Part shown: positions 9,063 to 17,235 of the stretch, piece after piece | Layout: each line of letters opens with the position of its first letter | How positions within the stretch are numbered: position 1 is the stretch's first letter | Assembly: GCF_900019265.1 (NCBI RefSeq) | Contig: NZ_CYGX02000048.1 | Coordinates: 1-64,000 of the forward strand | Reading direction: 5' to 3' | Length of the DNA stretch: 64,000 bases | Source of the DNA: Paraburkholderia ribeironis | GTDB lineage: Bacteria; Pseudomonadota; Gammaproteobacteria; Burkholderiales; Burkholderiaceae | Translations under genes and position numbers: made by a program | The notes under the pieces: model-generated | What the model saw: the letters and a program-made list of their open reading frames with translations, nothing else | Told to the model about the DNA's origin: nothing | Database searches by the model: none

Positions 9063-10013
9063 TCAGGCGACTGGCAGCATCAGATAGGTGCGCGCAATCA
9101 GATTGCCCAGCTCGAACACGCGGGCGAGGAACTGGGTCAGATAGGCGTGCAGGCCGGCTTCGAAAATCTGCCGGATGTCGGAATAGACCAGCTCGGCGCG
9201 CAGCTTGCCGGCGAAGCGTTCGCACTGATTCGAGCCCGGCGTGCGCAGCATCGCGAGATTCGTGCAGACGCCGTCGAGCGATGCGAGCAGCGAACGCGGC
9301 ATCTGCTGGTTCAGGATCATCAATTCAACCACGCGCGCCGGCGTGACAACGTCGCGATAGACCTTGCGATAGATTTCGAGCGCCGACACCGAACTCAGAA
9401 TCGACGTCCAGTAATAGAAATCTTCGAGCTGACGCGCGGCGTCGCGTGAATTCGGTTCGACGTCCGCGAAGCGCACGTCGAGAATCCGCGCGGTGTTGTC
9501 GGCCCGTTCGAGGTACGTGCCGAGCTGCGTGAAGAAGAACGCGTCGTCCTGCAGCGCGGTGCCGATCGTCACGCCACGCGACAGATGCGAGCGGAACTTC
9601 ACCCATTCGAACAGCGCGCCCGGGTTGTTGGCCGCCTGGCCGGACGAGCTGCGCTCGTTGAATTCGAGCCAGGTGTCGTTGATGGTTTCCCACCACTCGG
9701 TCGTCAATGTGCCGCGCACGGCGCGGGCGTTTTCGCGGGCGGCCTGCAGGCACGAATGAATGCTCGACGGATTGGTCGCGTCCGCGACCATGAAATCGAG
9801 CACGTGTTCGCGGGTCGGTTCGTCGTAGCGCTGCGCGAAGGCGCTCTCGAGCTCGGAGATACGCAACACCGAACGTTGTGCGCGCGCCTCCTGGTCGGGC
9901 GTCTGCGGCAACAGCAGCGCCTTCAGGTTGATGTCGAGCATGCGGGCGGTATTCTCCGCGCGCTCCATGTAGCGGGCCATCCAGAAAAGGTGATCGGCGG
10001 TGCGGCTTAGCAT
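9063..10013 (-). CDS. Alpha-E domain-containing protein
   Basis: A 316-residue, almost entirely helical protein with the alpha-E family start MLSRTADHLFWMARYMERAENTARMLD and inner repeats of Arg/Glu-rich helices such as FFTQLGTYLERADNTARILD. The family has no assigned activity; it occurs next to, or fused with, circularly permuted ATP-grasp enzymes and transglutaminases and is thought to work with them. The ATP-grasp gene lies 168 bases upstream and the transglutaminase gene 10 bases downstream. A paralogous domain is fused to the ATP-grasp in the second locus at 26349-29009. Confidence 0.9.
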   Translation of the reverse strand: MLSRTADHLFWMARYMERAENTARMLDINLKALLLPQTPDQEARAQRSVLRISELESAFAQRYDEPTREHVLDFMVADATNPSSIHSCLQAARENARAVRGTLTTEWWETINDTWLEFNERSSSGQAANNPGALFEWVKFRSHLSRGVTIGTALQDDAFFFTQLGTYLERADNTARILDVRFADVEPNSRDAARQLEDFYYWTSILSSVSALEIYRKVYRDVVTPARVVELMILNQQMPRSLLASLDGVCTNLAMLRTPGSNQCERFAGKLRAELVYSDIRQIFEAGLHAYLTQFLARVFELGNLIARTYLMLPVA

Positions 10014-10181
10014 GACGGCGTTCCGTATCTGATGACGCGAGGCTCTGATCGACGTAGCAGGCCCGCGCTGGTTATCCGTATGCGCCGGCGGCGTGCAGCG
10101 TGCCGCCCCGGCGCGGTGGGTTACGCACGCGCTGGCCGGGTGACGCGATGAGCGGCATCGGCGAGCGCATTGGCAACCGCG

Positions 10182-11591
10182 TCAGTCGACCATCCACGTA
10201 TCCTTGGTCCCGCCTCCCTGCGATGAATTGACGACTAGCGAACCTTCCTGCAATGCCACGCGCGTGAGGCCGCCCGCCACCATCGTGACGGTCTTGCCGG
10301 ACAGCACGAACGGGCGCAGGTCGATATGGCGCGGCGCGATGCCCGACTCGACGAAAGTCGGACACGCGGAGAGCGCCAGCGTGGGCTGCGCGATATAACC
10401 GGCCGGACGCGCGATCAGGCGTGCGCGGAACGCTTCGATTTCGGCTTGCGTCGAAGCCGGCCCCACCAGCATCCCGTAGCCGCCCGCGCCATGCACTTCC
10501 TTGACCACCAGCTCCGGCAGATGCGCGAGCGTGTAGGCCAGATCGTCGGGCTTGCGGCACTGGAACGTGGGCACGTTGTTGAGGATCGGCTTTTCGCCCA
10601 GGTAGAACTCGATCATCTCCGGCACGTACGGATAGATCGATTTGTCGTCGGCGATGCCGGTGCCCATCGCGTTCGCGAGTGCCACGCGCCCGGCGCGATA
10701 CGCGGTCAGCAAACCCGGCACGCCGAGCGCCGAGTCGTTGCGAAACGCCAGCGGATCGAGAAAGTCGTCGTCGACGCGGCGGTAGATCACGTCGACCCGT
10801 TTCGGTCCCTGCGTGGTGCGCATGAACACATAGTTGTCGTCGACGAACAGGTCCTTGCCTTCCACCAGTTCCACGCCCATCTGCTGCGCGAGGAAGGTGT
10901 GCTCGAAATACGCGGAGTTGTACATGCCCGGCGTGAGCACCACCACGACCGGATCGTCGACGCCTTCGGGCGCGACCGAGCGCAGCGTATCGAGCAGCAG
11001 ATCGGGATAGTGCGCGACCGGCGCGATGCGGTTCTGCACGAACAACTCGGGAAAGAGCCGCATCATCATCTTGCGGTTTTCCAGCATATAGGACACGCCC
11101 GACGGCACACGCAGATTGTCTTCGAGCACGTAGAACTCGCCCTCGTCGCCCGCGCGAACCACATCGACTCCGGCGATATGCGCGTAAACACCGAGCGGCA
11201 CATCCACGCCCTGCATCTCCGGCCGGTATTGCGCATTGGTATAGACCTGCTCGGCCGGCACGATGCCGGCGCGCACGATGTTGCGATCGTGATAGACGTC
11301 ATGGATGAACAGATTGAGCGCCTGCACGCGCTGACGCAAACCGGCTTCGAGCGTCTGCCATTCACTGCGCGGAATGATGCGCGGGATCAGATCGAAAGGG
11401 ATCAGCCGTTCGGTGCCGGACAGATCGCCGTTCACCGCGAACGTGATGCCGACCCGGCGAAACAGCAGGTCGGCTTCCGCACGCTTGCGTGCGATCGCCT
11501 CGTTGCCCTGCTTGACCAACCATCGCTCGAAGCGCGCGTAGTGTGGCCGCACGGCATCGTCATGATGACGCATCTCGTCATAGCATCGCAT
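10182..11591 (-). CDS. Circularly permuted type 2 ATP-grasp protein
   Basis: A protein of about 469 residues of the circularly permuted ATP-grasp type 2 family (often listed as DUF404/DUF407). Visible blocks are VNGDLSGTERLIPFDLIPRI near the N-terminus, DVYHDRNIVRAGIVP, FYVLEDNLRVPSGVSYMLENR, the LTPGMYNSAYFEH motif, and VVKEVHGAGGYGMLVGP near residue 380, the glycine-rich ATP-binding loop. It is predicted to form amide bonds by way of an acyl phosphate; its substrate is unknown. It is the first gene of the Anbu operon. Three in-frame ATGs are available (11639, 11591, 11573); I chose 11591 because a GGGGCG-like site precedes it, but the start is uncertain. Confidence 0.88.
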   Translation of the reverse strand: MRCYDEMRHHDDAVRPHYARFERWLVKQGNEAIARKRAEADLLFRRVGITFAVNGDLSGTERLIPFDLIPRIIPRSEWQTLEAGLRQRVQALNLFIHDVYHDRNIVRAGIVPAEQVYTNAQYRPEMQGVDVPLGVYAHIAGVDVVRAGDEGEFYVLEDNLRVPSGVSYMLENRKMMMRLFPELFVQNRIAPVAHYPDLLLDTLRSVAPEGVDDPVVVVLTPGMYNSAYFEHTFLAQQMGVELVEGKDLFVDDNYVFMRTTQGPKRVDVIYRRVDDDFLDPLAFRNDSALGVPGLLTAYRAGRVALANAMGTGIADDKSIYPYVPEMIEFYLGEKPILNNVPTFQCRKPDDLAYTLAHLPELVVKEVHGAGGYGMLVGPASTQAEIEAFRARLIARPAGYIAQPTLALSACPTFVESGIAPRHIDLRPFVLSGKTVTMVAGGLTRVALQEGSLVVNSSQGGGTKDTWMVD

Positions 11592-11818
11592 GTCACGCCC
11601 CGCTCTTGTTGTCGGATAGAAGGCGAATGCGCTGCGCATTCGGTGTTCGACAATCGATCAAGCAAGCGCTATGCCATTGAAGCCCGCACGCGCGAACCAC
11701 GTTGCATGCACGCTAGCAGCGCATCCCGACTGGCATGCGTCGCTGTCATCGTACTGCTGCGGCCCATGATGCGCTAGTACGGTGCATCGCGGCACCGTGG
11801 TGCACGTTACGCATGTGC

Positions 11819-11853
11819 AAAAAAATCCCCGTGGATTCACACCCACGGGGATT
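11819..11853 (-). terminator. Rho-independent terminator of the HU gene
   Basis: AATCCCCGTGG (11824-11834) pairs perfectly with CCACGGGGATT (11843-11853). The A-run at 11819-11825 becomes a T-tract on the minus strand, so it terminates leftward transcription from the HU gene. Confidence 0.88.
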
Positions 11854-11939
11854 CGGACTACTCGCACAACGAATCAACTCAAACGTCAACCATGGTTAGC
11901 CGCATTCGCGGCCCACCACAGCGACGCATGCCTGGTCGA

Positions 11940-12392
11940 TCAGCTTGCTGCAGCGTCTTTCAGCTTCTTCAGCGCACGTGCCTTGATGCGCACGCTAGCC
12001 GGCTTGGCCGGGAACCAACGCTCTTCACCCGAGAACGGGTCCTTGCCGAAGCGCTTCTTCTTCGCCGGCACAGCTTGCACGACGATCTTCAGAAGACCCG
12101 ACAGCGTGAATTCGCCAGCGCCCTTCTTGTGCACGGCGCCGAGGATCGTGTCTTCGAGCGCGGCCAGCACGGCCTTGGCGGTTTTCGGTTCCACAGCGGC
12201 GCGCTCAGCAACGTGAGCAGCCAACGAGGCCTTCGTGAAGGTGTCCTTGATCGGCGACGGTGCGCCGGACGCCTTCACGGCGACCTTCTTGGCTGCGACG
12301 GCCTTCTTCGCAGGAACTTTCTTTGCAGCAACCTTCTTGGTCGGTACCGGGGCAGCAGCCTTCTTGGCCACCTTTTTTGCGGAAGTCGGCAT
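11940..12392 (-). CDS. HU-family DNA-binding protein with histone H1-like N-terminal tail
   Basis: A 150-residue nucleoid protein. Residues 1-45 are a low-complexity Lys/Ala/Pro tail with PAKKA-type repeats resembling histone H1 tails. From about residue 50 the HU/IHF fold follows (FTKASLAAHVAERA, AVLAALEDTILGAVHKKGAGEFTLSGLLKI), with a basic arm around VPAKKKRFGKDPFSGEERWFPAKPAS. HU dimers bind and bend DNA; the tail probably adds non-specific binding and compaction, as in other Burkholderia relatives. The start was set by GGAG seven bases before the ATG; a longer frame upstream lacks such a site. It has its own terminator and is probably a highly expressed single gene. Confidence 0.92.
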   Translation of the reverse strand: MPTSAKKVAKKAAAPVPTKKVAAKKVPAKKAVAAKKVAVKASGAPSPIKDTFTKASLAAHVAERAAVEPKTAKAVLAALEDTILGAVHKKGAGEFTLSGLLKIVVQAVPAKKKRFGKDPFSGEERWFPAKPASVRIKARALKKLKDAAAS

Positions 12393-12656
12393 GTTTCTCC
12401 TACCTGTTGTGGTCAGTGAATTGCACGAAGCACACACGCCATGTGCATGCTTCAACGCCGGATTCTACAAGCGCTCATGTGATTTGCGCGACTCTTTTAT
12501 CGCTAACAACCCAGGTTTGTTGCGCGGCGCAGACTGCGCCAACCATTTTGATGCTTGTTTTAGCGGGTAAACCTGTGTTCCGATGCCGGCAACACGAACA
12601 CGTAACGAAGGTTTCAGTTCGTTTCGATGCCTGAATACAGGCACTTTTCGTTCGCG

Positions 12657-13784
12657 TCAGCGCCCGACACGCGGCAGGATGCCAGCGAGTTTCGTGAGCG
12701 CCGCGTCGATATGTTCGACCGCGATGCTGCCGTAGCCGAAAATCAGCCCGGGCTGAGGCCGCGCACGCCGGTGGAACGGCGCGAGTCCATACAAGCCGAT
12801 CGAGGCTGCGCGCGCCGCGCCGACCAGCGCCTGTTCCGTCAGTGGCGCGCGCAGACGCGCCGCCAAGTGGATGCCCGCGGTCGGCACGATCGGCTCGAAC
12901 CAGCGCGCGAGCTCGCCATGCAGATGGTCGAGCAGCATCGCGCGGCGCGCCGCGTAGATCCCGTGCATGCGTCGCAGATGCTTGGCGAAATCGCCGTTGA
13001 GCATGAACGCCGCGAGCGCGCTTTGCGTGAGCGTGCAGCCGTGGCAGTCGGTAATCCGGCGCGCCTTGAGGAGCGGACCATGAAGCGATGCCGGCGGCAC
13101 CACGTAGCCGACCCGCAGCTCCGGGAAGATCGTCTTCGAAAACGTGCCCACGTAGGCGACGAGGCCGGCACGATCGAGGCTTTTCAGCGGCTCCATCGGC
13201 CGGCCTTCGAAGCGGTACTCGCAGTCGTAGTCGTCCTCGATGATCACCGCGCCGCGCTTTTGCGCCCATTCGAGCAATTCGACGCGACGCTCGAGACTCA
13301 TCGGCATGCCGAGCGGAAACTGATGCGACGGCGTCACGTAGACGAGCCGAGCCTTGTCCGGCAGCTTGCTGACGATCAAGCCTTGCCCGTCCACCGGCAC
13401 CGGCACGACGCGCGCCCCGGTCGCAGTGAAGCAGGCATGCGCCGGTGGATAGCCGGGATCTTCGAGCGCGGCGACTTCGCCTGGCCGCAACGTAATGCGC
13501 GCCATCAGATCCAGCGCGTGCTGCGCGCCTTGCGTGACGATCACGTCGTCCCAGTTGCTCGACACCGCACGGTTGAAGGCAAGGTAGCGCGAGATCGCGA
13601 GGCGCAGCTCCTGTTCGCCGGCGACATCGCGATACATGCCCGGACTGCGCGCTTGCGCACGCAGCGCGTGATTCACGCAGCGGCGCCAGACGTCGAACGG
13701 GAACAGCGACTTGTCGGTCGCGCCGCCCATGAAGTCGAGCGGCGGCGGCACCGAAGGCCGCGACAGCGGCAAGCTGTCGGGCAT
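12657..13784 (-). CDS. MocR-type aminotransferase domain protein lacking the wHTH domain
   Basis: A 375-residue fold-type I PLP protein that aligns with the C-terminal part of MocR/GntR regulators. It begins LPLSRPSVPPPLDFMGGATD, the usual linker-to-domain junction, then SPGMYRDVAGEQELRLAISRYLAFNR, VTQGAQHALDLMAR, IIEDDYDCEYRF and VGTFSKTIFPELRVGYV, where the Lys of TFSK is the PLP lysine. The roughly 100-residue winged-helix domain expected in front is absent. In frame there are only 11 further codons (PPHAPQPLWEQ) before a TAG at 13818-13820, and the next gene starts upstream of that. It is therefore a truncated regulator, or a stand-alone aminotransferase-like protein. No good ribosome binding site was found. 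Confidence 0.7.
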   Translation of the reverse strand: MPDSLPLSRPSVPPPLDFMGGATDKSLFPFDVWRRCVNHALRAQARSPGMYRDVAGEQELRLAISRYLAFNRAVSSNWDDVIVTQGAQHALDLMARITLRPGEVAALEDPGYPPAHACFTATGARVVPVPVDGQGLIVSKLPDKARLVYVTPSHQFPLGMPMSLERRVELLEWAQKRGAVIIEDDYDCEYRFEGRPMEPLKSLDRAGLVAYVGTFSKTIFPELRVGYVVPPASLHGPLLKARRITDCHGCTLTQSALAAFMLNGDFAKHLRRMHGIYAARRAMLLDHLHGELARWFEPIVPTAGIHLAARLRAPLTEQALVGAARAASIGLYGLAPFHRRARPQPGLIFGYGSIAVEHIDAALTKLAGILPRVGR

Positions 13785-13919
13785 CTGCTCCCACAGCGGC
13801 TGGGGCGCGTGCGGCGGCTAGCGGCGAAAGCACCAGCGGGCCCGGCACATGTGCAAGCCGGCATGAGTCTGCTGCCGCGCGCTGGAATCGGCAGATGGCG
13901 CGATAACGCGTGCGGCGTG

Positions 13920-14219
13920 TCAGAAGATCACCGAAATCGCCACCGCGAACCAGATCGCGAAAACGCCGGCGAGAAACAGATGGCGCGCAACGCGAATGCG
14001 GGCGTCGCTGGTTTCCGGCTCGACGGGGCTCGTCGCCATCCACGGCACGAGCCCGAGACAGGCGAAGCCGCTCAGCGCGGACACGAAAACCACGACGTCG
14101 ACGGCGCGCCATCTGGTCGGCTCATACAAGCCCCAGTAGCCGAGAAAGACGATCCCGATCGAGAAGATCGTTGCCGAAGCAGCACTGAGCGCGGGCACCG
14201 ATCCGGTTGGACTCGGCAT
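13920..14219 (-). CDS. Small membrane protein, unknown function
   Basis: A 99-residue protein with three predicted membrane helices: about 13-30 (SAASATIFSIGIVFLGYWGL), 41-61 (VVVFVSALSGFACLGLVPWM) and 80-98 (LFLAGVFAIWFAVAISVIF). The linker between helices 2 and 3 is polar (TSPVEPETSDARIR). I do not recognise a family. The start is well supported by GGAGGTG just before the ATG. It lies 135 bases upstream of the truncated MocR-like gene on the same strand and occupies the position where that gene's DNA-binding domain would be expected. Confidence 0.7.
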   Translation of the reverse strand: MPSPTGSVPALSAASATIFSIGIVFLGYWGLYEPTRWRAVDVVVFVSALSGFACLGLVPWMATSPVEPETSDARIRVARHLFLAGVFAIWFAVAISVIF

Positions 14220-14297
14220 GCTTCACCTCCGATCGACAGGTTGCGATGGTGGTCCTTCCCGATACCTTGCGTTTCCCGGAGCGGCCCCGGCAACCAT

Positions 14298-15236
14298 TCA
14301 CGAGGTGTGGGCCTGCCTCGCTTCATACGTCTTCAGATGACTATAGGCGATACGCAGCAGCGATAAGCCATGCTCGCCATGTTGCGCGTCACCGCCACGC
14401 GCGATCAGATCGCCGAGAATATGATCCGCCTCGGTATGCGAGTGGTTTTCCACGTCGCGCAGCATCGACGCGGTCAGCGGTGTCGGCGTCAACAGCGTCT
14501 GGGTGGCGCGGGCGTCGAAGTCCGGGCCCATCGTAAAGCCGTTGTGCTCGGCCACCGCCCGGCACTCGCCCAACAGATTCTCGACCACGCGCTTGCCGTC
14601 AGGCGCAGCCAGAATATCGCCGACCGACCCACGCATCAAGCACGTGCTGCCCGCCAGGGTGGCGAGGAACACCCACTTCTCCCACATGCGCAGCAGAATG
14701 CTCTCGCTGACCGCCACGTCGAAATTCGCGCCGGCCATCGCGTCCGCGATTTGCTGGACGCGCTCCGACGTACCGCCGCCCGCCAGTTCACCAAACGTGA
14801 TTGCGTGCAAGTCGTTCAGATGCACGACGTGCTGCGCGGCGTCGAGCGTTGCCGCGATCACGCATTGACCGCCCAGTACGCGGGCCGCGCCGAATTTCTC
14901 GACCAGCACGTCGATATGGCGCATGCCGTTGAGCATCGGCAGAATCAGCGTCGACTCGCCGACCAGCGGTGCGAACGAATCGATCGCGTCGTCGAGGCTA
15001 TAGGCTTTGCAACTGAGCAGCACCAGATCGAATGGTTCGGCGCTGACGCCCGCGAGTATCGTCTTGACGTCGCGCAGCGTGAGATCGCCGCGCGGGCTGC
15101 TGATGACGAGTCCGTCACGCTGCAGCTTTTCCGCCCGACCCGCACGCACGAGGAAGGTCACGTCCTGGCCCGCCGCCGCGAGACGGCCGCCGAAGTAACC
15201 GCCCACCGCGCCCGCCCCTACTACTAGAATTCGCAT
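14298..15236 (-). CDS. panE: 2-dehydropantoate 2-reductase (ketopantoate reductase)
   Basis: A 312-residue NADPH-dependent enzyme of the ApbA/PanE family, converting ketopantoate to pantoate on the way to pantothenate and coenzyme A. The Rossmann glycine motif GAGAVGGYFGGRLA is at residues 7-20. LLSCKAYSLDDAI carries the substrate-proximal lysine motif, and EKWVFLATLAGSTCLMRGSVG contains the catalytic lysine region of the C-terminal helical domain. Length and domain order are normal. Burkholderiaceae often carry several PanE paralogues, so the substrate could be another 2-oxo acid. It has no close partner; the nearest upstream gene ends 315 bases away. Confidence 0.85.
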   Translation of the reverse strand: MRILVVGAGAVGGYFGGRLAAAGQDVTFLVRAGRAEKLQRDGLVISSPRGDLTLRDVKTILAGVSAEPFDLVLLSCKAYSLDDAIDSFAPLVGESTLILPMLNGMRHIDVLVEKFGAARVLGGQCVIAATLDAAQHVVHLNDLHAITFGELAGGGTSERVQQIADAMAGANFDVAVSESILLRMWEKWVFLATLAGSTCLMRGSVGDILAAPDGKRVVENLLGECRAVAEHNGFTMGPDFDARATQTLLTPTPLTASMLRDVENHSHTEADHILGDLIARGGDAQHGEHGLSLLRIAYSHLKTYEARQAHTS

Positions 15237-15551
15237 CGTTGGCCTCTCGATAGATTTCGGTCATGCACGCCGCGTCCGTCGGCGAAGCGTTGCGGGCCGC
15301 GTACGCAGTGCGTGCAGAAATGTAGCAAAGATTGATATTCTGCACCGGCCTCGATTGGCTGGCCCGCCTGTGCTGCAATGCACCGTGGGCTGGCTCAATT
15401 CTGGTCAGCCCGGCTCACCTCACCTCTGCTCATCCCGGTTCGTCTCGTTCAGATTACGCGCTGCGGCCCGTGCAATGCAACCTGGCTCCGCCAGTTCGCG
15501 CGACGCCCTTCGCACATGCAAGCATGCGCCGGCCCCTTGCTGAAACGTTCG
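15237..15551. other. Intergenic region
   Basis: About 315 bases between panE and the nucleoside hydrolase gene. Short frames here are compositionally non-coding. It contains the presumed panE promoter and the 3' end of the deaminase/hydrolase operon. I found no clear terminator. Confidence 0.4.
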
Positions 15552-16517
15552 CTAGAGCGTGCCGCAAATGGTGCGCTCATAAAGCGCCAGCATGCCGGGC
15601 ACATCCACGTCGATACAGACCTCGCATGCGGGCCGGCTATCCCAATCAGGCGCGAGCACCGGCATCGTCGAAGGCTTCTGGATGGTCTGGCCCACCGCGA
15701 TGCCGTCGGTGACGACCCGCACGGGACCGCTGCGGGTGGTGTAAAGATGCGGCGCCAGCACGTACGCGACCGCCGACGGATCGTGCACGTAGACGCCCTG
15801 CAGTTGCGCGCTTTGCCAATGAAACGCCTCGTAGTGCCGCGACACGTCCCACAGGAACTGTCCCGCTGCGCCGCCGCGATCACGCAGCGACGCCAGGTAG
15901 TCGCGGCTCATGATGGTCGGCTGCGTCACGTCGAGTCCGACGATCGTCACCGGCCACGCCGCACCGAGCACGCTGTCGGCCGCCTCGGGGTCGCCCAGGA
16001 TGTTGGCTTCCGCCGCCGGCGTCACGTTGCCGAGCACGCCGTGCGTACCGAACGCGCCGCCCATGATCACTAGCTGTTTGACGAGCGACGCGATCCGCGG
16101 ATCGTCGGCGAGCGCCAACGCGAGGTTCGTGAGCGGCCCCACCGCGAGCAGCGTGACTTCGCCGGGATGCGCGCGCACCGTGTCGATGATGAAGCGGTGT
16201 GCGGGACGCGCGTCGAGCGCAGCCAGGCCGGTCGTGTCGAACGCAATGTTGCCGAGCCCGTTGTCGCCGTGAATCGACGCCAGCGGCTCGGGCGCGGCGC
16301 GCCTGAGCGGCGCCGCCGCGCCCCGCGCGACCGGCACGCCGGGGGTGAAGCGCCCGGCCAGGAAGCGCGCATTGCAGGTAGTCGTCTCGATCGACGCGTT
16401 GCCGAATACGCTCGTCAAACCGAGCAGCTCGATGTCTGGATGCAGCGCCTGAAACACGAGCGCCATCGCGTCGTCGACACCCGGGTCGGTGTCGTAGATG
16501 ATCTTGTGGCGGCTCAT
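15552..16517 (-). CDS. Nucleoside hydrolase (IUNH family)
   Basis: A 321-residue inosine-uridine-preferring type nucleoside hydrolase, which cleaves the N-glycosidic bond of ribonucleosides. The calcium-binding N-terminal motif DTDPGVDDA lies at residues 9-17 (Asp11, Asp15 and Asp16 are the likely ligands). The family blocks LLAVGPLTNLALAL and LVIMGGAFGTHGVLGNVTPAAEANILGDPEAA follow, and the C-terminal half has HDPSAVAYVLAP. Its ATG overlaps the stop of the cytidine deaminase gene (ATGA, 16514-16517), so the two are translationally coupled. Together they would salvage pyrimidine nucleosides: deamination of cytidine to uridine, then release of uracil and ribose. Confidence 0.92.
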   Translation of the reverse strand: MSRHKIIYDTDPGVDDAMALVFQALHPDIELLGLTSVFGNASIETTTCNARFLAGRFTPGVPVARGAAAPLRRAAPEPLASIHGDNGLGNIAFDTTGLAALDARPAHRFIIDTVRAHPGEVTLLAVGPLTNLALALADDPRIASLVKQLVIMGGAFGTHGVLGNVTPAAEANILGDPEAADSVLGAAWPVTIVGLDVTQPTIMSRDYLASLRDRGGAAGQFLWDVSRHYEAFHWQSAQLQGVYVHDPSAVAYVLAPHLYTTRSGPVRVVTDGIAVGQTIQKPSTMPVLAPDWDSRPACEVCIDVDVPGMLALYERTICGTL

Positions 16518-16903
16518 AGGTAGAACGCGTCCGGCAATTGCTCGCGAGCGGTGGTGTCGCGCGTCGCGCCGCGCAGGTTGCCGAGGCGAATCGGCAATTC
16601 GGGGCCGCCCAGTTCGATGATCACCTGGCGGCATGCGCCGCATGGCGCGATCGGGCCGTCCGTATCGCCGATCACTGCAAGCGCCGCGAACTGGCCGCGC
16701 CGATAGCCCGCCGCGATCGCGCTGAAAAACGCGGTGCGTTCCGCGCAATTGCATAGGCCATACGCTGAATTCTCGACGTTGCAGCCGTCGAACACCTGGC
16801 CGTCTCTGGTCAGCAGCGCGGCGCCGACCTTGAACTTCGAATAAGGCGCATAGGCCTTTTCTCGCGCGACAGCCGCGCGTTCCAGCAGTTGTTGCATATC
16901 CAT
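16514..16903 (-). CDS. cdd: Cytidine deaminase
   Basis: A 129-residue homotetrameric-type cytidine deaminase producing uridine from cytidine. Zinc and catalytic residues are intact: Cys53 and Glu55 in NCAERTAFF, and Cys88 and Cys91 in PCGACRQ. The substrate-binding segment FKVGAALLTRDGQVFDGCNVEN is also typical. It is the first gene of a two-gene operon with the nucleoside hydrolase, sharing the ATGA overlap. GAGGA lies upstream of the ATG. Upstream DNA up to 17170 holds two short tandem-repeat arrays within what should be its promoter and leader region. Confidence 0.93.
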   Translation of the reverse strand: MDMQQLLERAAVAREKAYAPYSKFKVGAALLTRDGQVFDGCNVENSAYGLCNCAERTAFFSAIAAGYRRGQFAALAVIGDTDGPIAPCGACRQVIIELGGPELPIRLGNLRGATRDTTAREQLPDAFYL

Positions 16904-17000
16904 GCGGCGATCCTCGATTCAATTCAGCGTGACGCAGCGCGCGCCATCGTGGCGCTCATCGGGTTCGTGCGCGGCGTTCAGGCGTAACGGCGCTAGAGCC

Positions 17001-17060
17001 GCACGACGCGCACGACACGCACGACACGCGCGACACGCACGACACGCACGACACGCACGT
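17001..17060. repeat. 9-bp tandem repeat, unit GCACGACAC
   Basis: About six and a half units in a row from 17001: GCACGACGC, GCACGACAC twice, GCGCGACAC, GCACGACAC twice, then a partial GCACGT. It lies about 100 bases upstream of cdd. The period of nine keeps a reading frame open without implying a gene. Confidence 0.85.
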
Positions 17061-17115
17061 CAGGATAGCAATGGTACGCGGATCGGGCGCTTGCCGGCCG
17101 GCGGCGCTCATGCTC

Positions 17116-17170
17116 GCGGTGTCCGCGGTGTCCGCGGTGTCCGCGGTGTCCGCGGTGTCCCGCGGTGTCC
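17116..17170. repeat. 9-bp tandem repeat, unit GCGGTGTCC
   Basis: Five perfect copies from 17116 to 17160, then one inserted C and a sixth copy at 17162-17170. The unit differs from the neighbouring array but has the same period. Both lie in the 330-base gap between cdd and the efflux outer-membrane gene. Confidence 0.88.
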
Positions 17171-17235
17171 TTCAGGAAGCGATGGGCAGCACAGCAGCGA
17201 TCGGCATGCGGTTACATACGATCCCCCCTCATCGG

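Noticed and set aside
12475..14112. 545-codon minus-strand frame overlapping the MocR-like gene
   Set aside because: It is a frame-shifted shadow; I checked whether it supplied the missing wHTH domain of the MocR protein and it does not look like one.
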